From positions 6,694,182-6,758,181 of the forward strand of contig VXAI01000015.1 in NCBI GenBank assembly GCA_013399305.1: a stretch of DNA of 64,000 bases, read 5' to 3'. Both the position numbers and the translations under genes were made by a program. The first letter of the stretch is position 1; every line of letters starts with the position of its first letter. The stretch comes from Rostratula benghalensis (lineage: Eukaryota > Chordata > Aves > Charadriiformes > Rostratulidae). Below are positions 40,101 to 52,100 of this stretch, piece by piece. Below the pieces are notes generated by a model. The model searched no databases and was not told the DNA's origin. It saw only the letters and a program-made list of their open reading frames with translations.

Positions 40101-43100
40101 CAGTCCAATACAGGCAAATATTGTTGCTCTTTATGTCTGTATCTAGTTTAATTGCTCCTTTTCTTTGTCAGGGAATCGGCTGGCAGTTGTGACTTTGTCT
40201 CCCACCAATGACCTTGCAGCCAAACCTGTCTGCATCACTCTCAGGGGGTGATGACATTCAGGCCAGTGATTGCTGTCCAGCAGCTCTGGCATTGCTGCTG
40301 CTTTTGGGGAGAACCTGAAGGAATGATAGAGCTACAGAGTCAGTCGCTCTCAGCTTCTTTGCTAATATGGTTCTCTGACTATTACTGTTGTTCATTCCTT
40401 CATGTCCCTTTCCTTTCTTACTATAGGTCAAACCTGGTCATCAGCTGAGGCTCACTCTCCTCTCCATTGGGCTGGCCTAGAAGTGGGACCTTGCAGAGCA
40501 GTTCCCAAATACAAGTTGACTTTCACTGGCAAAAGTATATGGGACTGCTAGTAAACAAAGAAGCAAATAGTCCACTACTAAGTTTATTGTGCTTAATATT
40601 ATAGGAGAGAGTGGGAAAGATGGAAAAAGACATAAATAATAAAGGAAAATGTTATTGTAAGAAAGGAAAGGGTTTTTTTCATGGTTTTGCAGGTAGCTGG
40701 GCCTTTATCTCCTATAAGCCAAATAATTAGTAAGGGTTATACCTACCCTGCATTGTTTTTTTCTCTTATTATTTGATATATTTACATTAAAGCTGAGTAA
40801 GACTTTTTACATAGGTGTGGAGAGGGAGATAGTTACATTGCTCTTTTATATAATTTTTTTTTTCCAGTATCCGTTTGACAAAGCTATCTGCAATTCAGAC
40901 AACTTCTGTCAAAATGGGAGTGCAGATATCCTCAATAATGGTAAGTGAACGGCATTTTCAGATTGAGATTTTTCTTTTTGTGGGTACTACCTTCCATTGC
41001 ATTATTGACCAGTGCATCCTGTGCAAGATCCAGCTTGGAGAATTGCAGCAGAACAGTACAGAATCCTTAGAGATCTCTGAGAACATATTTTCAAATCCAC
41101 AAACCTGAGTTCTTATCAGCTTGTGTGTGCCTTTACTAAAAGGAGAAACAGTGAGAGGGAGCAGAGGAAGGGGAGGTGAAGAAGAGTACAGAGGGTTGTG
41201 AATGAGGGCCAAACCAGACACTCCTATTTGAACTCTGTGGCTGCTTAGCAAGTGGAGTAACTGAAGGATCCATTTGAAGGGTCTGTACCACCCCTATGAT
41301 GGTTAGGTAGTTCTCAGGATAAGTCACAGGACTTATCCTTTATGTGGGACCAGTTCTCCAGAAGGCATCACACTGTTTTCATCAGCCATGTGAGTTCTTT
41401 GTAGTGCTGAGATTCCCTGAATTTGGGCTGCTGGCTGCATTATCACTTTCCCTGGTAAAAACTAAATGTTCACAGAAAATGTTGACTTTCCAGGAGTGCA
41501 GAAAGAATTAAGGTTTTCTGCCTACCTTTATATCCTTGTTTAATTTGCTCATGTTGTTGAACTAAACTTACAACTGAAACAGTTGGTTTCTCGATTTATA
41601 CCAAGGCTCAGCTATGTAACTTCATATAAACTGTGAAGGAAATTACTTCACCCACAGCCCAAACAATGACAAGCACTGTTGACCGAAGCAAACAGCTAAA
41701 TAAGGATTGATGAGGTGTGGCAGGACCATGGTTTGGGTAGTTCTTCCTACAGCTTCCTCCTATAGAAAGCTGCAACAATCTGAAATGGCAAGTTCCCTAT
41801 CTTACATTAGAGGAGAAATCTACTGCCATGTTACAACTGTCTCCTAATTCATGAAAAACTCTTGCCTTTGTTAAGAGCTTGTTTCTCTACAGGAATTCAG
41901 ACAGGAAGATGCGTGGATTATAATGTAACTTTTAAAACCTGTGAGGTCCATGCATGGTGCCCTGTGCAATCCATGGAAAATCCTCCTGAGTAAGTGAAAG
42001 AGATATCTGCATTTTTTTAATCTCTAAAGAAGGGCTTACTTTGACAAAGTCATGAAATTTTAGGATAATTCCTTTGCCTATGCACGTATGTATGTAAAAC
42101 AGGTATTTCCTTTATAGCCATACTGTTAACACTCATTATAATATCTAAATAACTTCTAACAATCTGTCCTGCTGTATGATTCTGCAGTTTATATCATCAT
42201 GCAGCTGCCATGAAAACAATTCTAGATGTCACAGGCTCATCTTGAATTCACTAGAGGCGTTTGGCTCATTAATTCAAATGTCAAGGAAAATGCATCAATG
42301 TAAGATAGGCTTAGTCAGTGACAGAAATAAAAGGTTTCCTAACTTAAGGTTTTCTTCTGCAAGGCTTGGGGCTCGACGGTATGGAAGTACTTTGTGGGCT
42401 CATTTATCACAGTGAGGTTGCTTCCACCTCCCAGAACAATGAGGTTAGATTGGTTGTCTGTACATTGTGCTGCAGGGTAGTGTTTGAGGATCCACCTCAG
42501 ACTGAAAAACAGTCTCTCCATCCTCTCTACGTAGATGATGAAAACCTCAGTGCTGGCAATCTCTAATAGTGAGCTGAAGAAAGCTTCAGGAAGAAGACTC
42601 CATGGAACAATGTTGCTGTGATCTAGCGAGTAGGATGGAGGGGCCTTGTAGCCATCTTTTTTTGTAACCCCGTGACTGTACAGTGTTACAGGATGACAAT
42701 GTGCCACTTCTATTCTGTATCAGCCAAAGCATGACAAAATTTTATAAAATATTTGGTTTCAACTGAAATGATGGAAATTGTACTCTCAGAGAGCAAATGA
42801 TAATCAATATTGGCTCCTCTCAACCAGCTTTGAAATATATGTGTAAGAAACTTGGTCAATTACCACTTTTATTAACTCATTGCTTTTAAAAGATACAAGC
42901 ATGATTCTATGTATATATCCCATCTTTTCCCTAATTTGGGGTTTTCTGCAGAGACTGAGCAGTTTTTCCACTGCCAGGTCCCCTCCAGAACCCACAATGC
43001 CTCCTACAGCTCCTTCTGCTGAGTTTTTTTCAGCTCTTTAAAGGAATTTCCATTCTCTTCTCCTGTGGACAGAGTTGTGATCTGAAAAAGGCTTTGTCCA

Positions 43101-46100
43101 ACAACAGGAAGGCTGCAATTGTTCATACAGCATCCGGGAAAGATATGCATGAGCTTCCTGAGTTAATGAACTCCTAGGGTTTTTTTATAAAGTTTCAGTG
43201 ATTGCCAGTCATTTTTAAATGCCACACTGCGTAGGCTCACTGCTGCGTATGTTGCAGAGGGAATTCTGCTTTTAATTACATCGCACAGTTGACACATTCT
43301 GTCTTGTTTCTTAACCTTCCTCTGAAGTGCCAGTAATTGGTTACTATGGGGGATCAAATATAATGGATGAGAGGTTTGACCCAAACCTCTGATGTGTAAA
43401 GTTCCTTCACAAGTTCCATTGGCAAGTTAAAAACACGGAATCACTAAAAAGCAATGCTGAATGTTTATTTTCTACCAGAACGATACGTAAGACCAAGGCC
43501 AGAGCCCAGGAAGCTTTGCCATCTGGTTGAGATACAGAGGGAGCAATGTTGGGCTTTGGTTACACCCATGATTGTCTTTAGTGTCCAAATTTCTTTGAAA
43601 GGTAAGTTTCATGAACTATGCAGAAGGGCCTCCTTTTCCTTCCTGTTAGTTATGGCAGGAGCTGAACAAAGGCACTGCACGTTGGCAAGAAGGTTCTTTT
43701 ATTTTTGATTGTTCATTTGTGCCCTAAGGCAGGGCACAGTTGTCAGATTAGCTGGCTGAAGGCCAGGTGTTTGTTGACAACATGTTTTTCAGAAGAGCTT
43801 TGGATCAGATTCTAGATGCTTCCCAGTGACTTGGTTTAGAAGACCCTCATGAGAAGTCCCTCATGGAAGCTACATTTCATCCAGCTAATGCGATTCTTGT
43901 CATCACAGATCTCTGATACAAAGGCGTTGCTCAAAATATAATGATAGGAAAAATATTCCCTCCTTCAAAGCACTGTCCTCTATGTGGATGATGACTGCTG
44001 CGCAGACTGTTTTCCCCCTTGGAATGGCTGTCTTGATGAAAATTAAAATATTCCTGGCTCATTCTTAAAATGGAGCTATGCCAATATTCTAGTTCAGCAT
44101 AGCCCCTATGCTAGAGAAACAATGCCAGAAATTGTATCTCTTACTTTTCTGTAGTCCTGGCATGTCCTAGACTATAGCAGAAGTTGTCTCACACAGTCTA
44201 GACCAAGGTTATGCCTCTGGCAACTTGTGGGAAAATTCCTTCCAGCCTGATTTCCTGACTTCCAGAGATATCCTCTAGGATCAAGCACAGGGTTCATTCT
44301 TATAAAATGGCCACCTGCCTATGAGGACAACCAATAAATCTGCCAATTCATTGTGCAGAAAGCATCAGCTGTCAAATTTCTTACTACTATTCTACAGCAA
44401 GATTTATAGGAGAAGTCTCCTGAGACCATATTTCAACTGCTGGTAGGGACCCCAGTTAGACTTGCCCCACACAAACAAATGCAATAGAGACAGAACAATT
44501 TATACCTTGAACTAAGAAAACCACCTATCTCTTTCTTGAAGCCCTGAGCCATTTAACTCCCTGCATTTCAGTCTGTTATTCTTAGCAACATATTCCTCCT
44601 ACTGACAGCTTTCCAGGTAATAGTAAAGTAGCATAACATTAACTGATATTTAAGTAAAAGAAGTTAGTTAATTTTATGTTTCTTTTTTTAGGCCTGCTGT
44701 TCTGAGCGGTTCTGAAAACTTCACTGTGCTAATAAAGAACAACATTATCTTCCCAAAATTTAATTTGACCTTGTAAGTGCAAACATTCCTCAATGCTTTC
44801 TGAAGTAGTTGTGCTCTGAGAAAATTGTTGTATAAATTGGCACCTTCTTTACTCAAAAAGCCTATGCATTCAGGGCTGTATCTGCCTGAGTGACAGAAGC
44901 CAGGTTTATTTAATTCTTTAGCCCTATGAATCTTTCAAGAACTAGGAGAAATAAGGGGAGCGTGGGAACAGAGCCTCCCAGCATAACTCTATTTGTCTCA
45001 TGCACTGGACAACAGAATTGCTCATTCAGATATACTGGGTTATGTTAGGGTAAAATTACTAAAATATAGGACAGCAGGCATGTGATACAAATGATAAGGT
45101 GAATGTGTTTAGTTTACCCAGGTAAAATTTTGCTGGCAGTAATATCCAGAGTGAAGAATTCATCTTGATTCCCTGATCACAGTTAGGGATATATAGATCT
45201 GGTAGCTACAAAGCCAAAAGCATGTACTTACAAACTGAGCACATTTAACACAGGTTCTAGTAAGTATGAAGTCCCTTACCTATATTTGCTCCAGCTCGTT
45301 TTTAAATGTAAGTAATTGTATGTGTTCTTCACAGACTAAATACTCCACTCATTTTTAATACTTCCTGCATATACGACAAGGCAACTTCCCCGCTCTGTCC
45401 AATATTCCGTCTGGGATACATCATTAAAGAAGCAAATCAGAATTTTTCTGAGATGGCAGTAAAGGTTTGTGGTGTCACTTTTTTTTTCTCATGCCCAGTG
45501 TTAAAACATTTTCTTGATTCTCTCTTCCTGCATGTTTTTCTGTCTGCCATATAATGGAATGTTCTAGGTTTAGAAAGTAATTATGTGAGAAGACAGAGTC
45601 AAAAAGCATTTATTTTTGCCATTACATTTTCACTGTGTTCCTTAGGATATTGAGCCAAATGTCTTTAAGACAGTATCCAGCCATACCTCTAGAAGGTCAG
45701 TATTAACAGATTGGTAGAATAGGAGAGAAAAAGTGTCCTCCTGCCCAGAGTCATCAGCTGAGCCACATTTACTGATTTTTAGCCTGGCACAGTGCATTCA
45801 AGATGAAACATTTGGTCTGGATGCCTACAAAACTAAGGCTTGCACTCAGGCTTTTGGTTTAGGCATTAAAGTAGTTTAAAGCAACAAAATGACTGTAACA
45901 ATATATCAGCTACATCCACACTGGCACTACTAAGATGAAGAGAAACAGAGAGAAGATAGGAAAGGCCTGAATGAACAATAGCTTTTCTAGCTCATGTAAC
46001 TAAGTCATTGCCAGACAAAACTGCTTGATTTGGCAAATGCTGGTTATGAGTTAGCGTGTCTATAGAGATCTGTCCATGCCTTAAGCTTACTGTGTCTGTT

Positions 46101-49100
46101 TCTAGGGAGGAATCATTGCCATTCAGATTAAATGGGACTGTAACTTGGACAGCTTGGTTTATGACTGCAGTCCAAAGTATGTTTTCCAGCGCCTCGATGA
46201 CAAAAAAACAATGCCTGGATTCTACATCAGGTAAAAAATGTTACATTAATCAAGTAATGTGTTTCCTGAGTTGAAGCAAAGAAGTGATGAGGTGTGGGGA
46301 GTGATGACTTGGAATGATAAGTTGTTTGATTCTACTTCTTCACTCTGGTAGTTATGTCTGTAACCTGCAGCTACTGCAGTTGTATAGATGTATCGCCATG
46401 GTTGTCTTCCAAATGAGCACGTTTGTATTGCAGATTTTATTTCTGTGTCAAAAGGCCTAGAAATTTCCAACAAGTATTCTGGGAGCTAACAGAGAATAGT
46501 TTGGGCAGATTACACCATATGGCAGTTGAGACTTGACAACGCTACCCAAACTTGTGAGTTTCCCAAGGCAATTAACGCAAATAAAATAACAAAGTGTTTT
46601 TCTTCCATCTGGGTAACCCCACAGTTCATTGAATCAAGATTTATTAAAAAGCAAATTAGAGCTTTTCGTTCTGCATGCATATAGCAGATTTATGAGAAGT
46701 TTTGAAAAAAAAAATCTTGATGCGACTCCAGTTCTAAGTAGTTACACAAAGCATTTATCAAAGGCTTATCAGCATGATAAAACTAAAGATGTCCCTCAGA
46801 TCTACGTCAAAACTCTTGTGTAACAACTCTCTATTTTGACTCATGGCATGATTATTATTGCATTGTGGGTTTTCATGTATTTGTGATGCTAACTGTATAG
46901 GAGCTGCCAGTGTGTTCCAAGCTGCATTGTGCTGGAGCTGTGCAAAGAAAGAACAAGTAGGTGTTGCCCCTGACCTGCCAACCACAGCCAGGAGGAGCTG
47001 GAGGAGATCACAAGGACAGTGTTGTGAGGCTGAGGCCAGCAACCTTTCTGTTGAATAGATTTTTATAGGCAATGCAGTTGGCTTTTGGAAGAAGACAGTG
47101 GAGTAGTTTTGAGGCTGTTCAGTGTCAGATTACCAGCTGGGGTCAAAATGCCAAGAATGGGTTTGCTCAATATTTATCATCTTCTAAGTATTGAAATGCC
47201 AGTTTGTAGCAAGATTATTTTGCTGCAGTTTAGCTGTAGGAAGTGTTATTTTGCTGCAGGAAGTGAGTCTGGTCTGAGAATATAGGCTGCTGGGAGAGTG
47301 TGCATGATGCCACACCACATCCTGATGGCCTAACCCTGTGTCTGTTAATCACGAGGTTTATTGACAAAGAAATGTCATTCTCTACTGTCTCCAAAATGAA
47401 AAGAGAGAAACGGAGTAGTTCAGTGCAGCAGTTTAAAAAGCAAAGGCAGTGGAAGTTGAAGAGCAGTAAATAGATTGAGGTTAAAACCCTTTAAAAGAAG
47501 CATGGAAGTTTTGGTGAGGAACACGCACAAACCCTGCCGCACTGTTGAGCTACTGAGTGCCAACTTGTAAAAACATAGCTGCTGATTTCAGTAGAACTAC
47601 CCAAGGGAGTAAGCTGGGGAGAGCTAAATCCTGTGTTTAATACATTGAAAAATTTTTGGTAATCAGTGATGTATCCTAAGAATGTAAAATATTATCATAC
47701 CAGAATTCCATGCAGCCCAGTGTCCTAAAGCCAACAAAGATCAGTACCAAGAGAAAATTTCATAGAAGAGCATCAGAAACGGGACATGTACAGAATGTTG
47801 CTTCTCCTGCAGTCTAGCTGTTCTAGAAGTCAGGAAAGCTACTTTGGGCAGCTTATAACCTCCGTCTGCATGGAGCCCTATTGATTTCATCTCAGTTCAA
47901 AAGGAAATTTTGTGATAGACTTACATGGAAACAGGCTTTAGCCTTCCAAAAGAAAAGATCTACTTGAGGTGCTAGGGAGCAAAGCTCCAGTCAGTGATGA
48001 AAGCTCTTAACAGGTCAGCTCTGAGCACAAAGCTGTTAGAGAGGAGAAGGCTTCTATGCCATCAAGAGAAGAGGTGAAATAACCTCTACCCTGAGGGCTA
48101 GAGAAAACCTCTGATCCTGGAAAGAGTTAGGAAAACTTTCAAATAAAACCTAAGTGACCTGCAGGCTTCAGAGGCTAAGAGCTGGCCCATAAAACATGTC
48201 TTGGCCACAGACTCTGGGACCGATCAGCACAGGGAAAAAGGCATTTCATGTCTGTGCAAGCAAGGAAAAAGCAGAGCATGTTACAGTGTGTTTTTCTGAG
48301 TGACTCACTGCCTTCAGATTATACAAATCAGATTGCTGTAAATGGGACGCAAATAGTCGCGTGATCTAGGGAACTCTGACTAAAAGCATTCTGAAAGTCT
48401 ACCAAACTTAGCTTGCAGTAGGATGTGCAGGAGAGAGTGGAATCAAGTAAAAGCTTGCTCTGGGCTGGTTTGTTAGCATCAATATGGCAAAGCAGAGCTG
48501 CAGGGACTGAACACAAAGAGAAAGGAAACGAGGAAAATGTATTTTTCTTTAGATGGGTCTGTCATCTGAACGAGTACCTGGAGATGCTAGAAAGCATCTG
48601 AGGTCTGAGCTGATGGCATCTACACCAAACATACCATCCTAAGAAGTTTACTCTTTTGGTGCTTGAACAGGCAGCAAATTTTGATTAGCAATGACAGAGT
48701 CATGTGTGAGTTATCTGCCGCCTCTGGAACTGACCTGTCCCTTCAACTAAGTAACTTCCCCTTTGACTTCTTTATCTAAATGGAAAACCAGTACTTAGAG
48801 ATCACTCAAGTAAACCAGTCAAGAACAGTACAGCACTTCAAGCCCTGACAGTATGTCTGAGGCATAAGACATATGGGTGTTGTTACCAGAGGTTGGATAT
48901 TAGTACCATTTAGAAAGTATTTTAGGAAGTCTTGCAGTTTAATGTAATGATTTTGTCTGTATTACCAGCTTTTCATTATCAGATTTAAAAAGACCTCTTT
49001 GTTCCATGGTTTGTGACTGCTTATTGATCCACAAGCTGATGTGAGCTGTGCATCAGGAGGGTTGGGCTCTTGATAGAGTAAGAAACTGGAAGTTAGTTAA

Positions 49101-52100
49101 GGCTCACTTGATTCTTCCAACTCTACTGACTGACAAAGATATGCAGCATGCTGAAGTGTGCTCAGAAGTTCAGGGTTGGTCTTGGATAACACAATACTAA
49201 AGCCTTCAGAGCATGGGCACTCCTGTCATTGCCAGCTCCTTGCATGGCCTTGCTTGGGTTTTCTACCTGGTTTACCCACGATTGAACTTTCTGCAGCTTC
49301 AGGTTCCAACTTGAATTGAGACTGCAAAACACTTGGTGAACTTTAGTTGGATTTTTAATTTGTCTAAATCTCTCTATATGTATTGTATANNNNNNNNNNN
49401 NNNNNNNNNNNNNNNNNNNNNNNNNNNNNNNNNNNNNNNNNNNNNNNNNNNNNNNNNNNNNNNNNNNNNNNNNATATATAGTTGTAGTTTATACTGCCAG
49501 GTCAGATACTGGGCAAAATGCTGTTTATCAAGCTGGCCTCAGCACCTTCATTTCAGAAGGCTGAAAGGGCTGGAGGAAGAAAGGAACGAAACTACACCTC
49601 TTTTTGTGTTCTGCAGCCTCGTGGCATTCTATTACCCAAGGAAGCTGCACAGATCTTCATTTACTTTTTTGCAGACATGCAAAGTACTACAAGCTACCAG
49701 ATGGGGAGGAGAAGAGAACCCTTTTCAAATGCTATGGAATACGGTTTGATGTCCTTGTCTCTGGCATAGTAAATACAATTCTTTTTCCTTGTGGAAGGAG
49801 AAGAAAGCTTGCTATTTCCTTAGTCCCACTTCTGCCACATACCCCTCACTTCTCTCCTGTACATCAGTCATAGAATCCTAGAACAGTTAGAGTTGGAAGG
49901 ACCTTAAAGATCATCAAGTTCCAACCACCCTGCCATGGGCAGGGACACCTCCCATTAGAGCAGGTTGCTCAGAACCCCATCCATCCTGGCCTTAAACACT
50001 TCCTGGGATGGGGCATCCCCAGCTTCTCTAAGCAACCTGTTCCAGTGCCTCACCACCCTCACAGTAAAGAATTTATTTCTTGTATCTAATCTAAATCTCT
50101 CCTTGTTCAATTTAAAACCATTACCCCTTATCCTGTCATTGCACTTCCTGACAAAGAGTCCCTCCCCAGCTCTCCCATAGGCTCCCTTCAGATATTGGAA
50201 GGCTGCTATAAGGTCTACCTGGAGCCTTCTCCAGGCTGAACAACCCCAGCCCTCTCAGCCTGCCTTCAAAGGAAAGGTGCTACATCCCTCTGGTCATCTT
50301 CATGGCCCTCCGCTGGACCTGTTCCAACAGGTCCATGTCCTTCCTGTGATGAGGTCTCCGGAGCTGGACACAGTACTCCAGGTGGGGTCTCACAAGCACA
50401 GAGTAGAGCAGCGGAATCACCTCTGAGATTCCTTCCCAGACCTTTTGGTCTGGGATGAAAGTCATGTCAGATGAGTAGATCTAAATGGAACTGAGCAGCA
50501 CAGGAGAGCAAAGCTGAGGATGAAATGGCAGGGCTGGGAAAGAGGCAGAACGTTGTTTAAGACTGAGACAGTGACAGATAGCACTGATATTGTCAAGAAC
50601 CCCATGTGTCACCACTGTTTCCCTCTCAAGTTGGTTATTCTCCCCTGCAAAGTGTCTGAGATAGTCTCTGAAATTTTAGGACTGATTGAATTGTAAAGGG
50701 ACAGAGATACTTTGTGAAGAGACAAAAAGAGAAAAGCCATTAAGGTGAGTGAATGGTAACAGGTCTTGCTTCTCAGTTATTTCTTTCTGTTTTCTTTAAG
50801 GGTAGAAAATTTAACATCATTAAACTCATTAAAAACACTGGATCCATGATCTCCTATTTTGCTGTGGTGAGAGACTTATTTTTTGTATCAATACAACCAG
50901 TTCTAAGATACCCTCTCATTCAGAAAGTGAAATCACTACTTGCTTCTTTTTCATGTGCAGGTTGTGACTGCCATGGAAATACTTATTTTTGTTGCCAGTC
51001 ACTTCAAATGGGGCAAATCATCATTCTACAAAATTTACAGGAGGAAAAAGTATGAGACTGTGCTGGATCCAATACAGGTAAAGAATGTAAATTACTGCTC
51101 TATGGATACAAAAATGCAGCTGATGCAGGAAGGTTCCATGCACAGCACGTACTGCGTGAGTGCAGCGGGCTCTACACACAACCATGGCACAGCAGTCACA
51201 CCAGCTCTATCAGGGAAACCCACAGGGAGTAGTGATCCTTCAACGTAGCAGAAGGACGTCATGAAAGGGTTTCCATGAAGAGGGCATTGCTCAGTGCTCA
51301 AAGACTCTTCCCTGCCAACTTCAGTTGCCTCTTCCTGTTTTTCAAGATGTAAATGGCTATTTATCTACGGCTATCTTACCTAAAGGCCCTGCACAACCAC
51401 ACTCCTACACTTAACATCATAGCATCTCTTCCTGGCCCCTCTGGCCTCACAGCTCCCCATGTCCTTGCTATCCCAGATACTGGAAAATATGGGCCCTTGC
51501 AACATGCAGTTGCATGGGTTTGTTATTGGAGAACCCACTCCCTGAAGTCAGATCCATGCCGTGTTTGTCCACAGTTCTCCAAGTAACTACTCCAGCTGAC
51601 AGTGCTCATTTCTTCTGCTGCACAGGTGATGTATGTGTCCTATGTTGATGAGCCACATGTTACCTTGATAAAGAAGCCTCTGAAAACAAGCTTGCAGCAT
51701 ACTCAAGGCAGCATTGTTCAGGTAAAGACAACTTTTGGAATCCTTCCTTCAGAACAGAAAACTGAGGACTGACATTCCAAACTGATTTGCGTTTCTGTCA
51801 CCTCCAACCCCCCATATTTCCAGATTAGGTTCTGAGAGGCTAAAACTAGATCCCTATTGTCCGCTTCAAGTTAATAGGTCCAGAGGGTCTATTTTCTACT
51901 CCCATCTGAAAATTGCTGCTTTCCTGTGGTGGGTATGTGCCAGCGGGAGTGCGTTGGCGTTGAAACAACTTGCGAGGTGTCAATTCGATTTCGCTAGGGT
52001 GGGCGTTGGCAACACAGAAAGACAACCCTCCTCCAGATCTGCTGATCTATCATCATTATCCCTATTGTGCTGTGTCAAATGAAAAAGCCAATGGTGAGGA

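Noticed and set aside
49333..49749. 138-codon frame across the N gap
   Set aside because: It runs through 84 undetermined bases and only overlaps P2RX7 exon 9 in the wrong frame.
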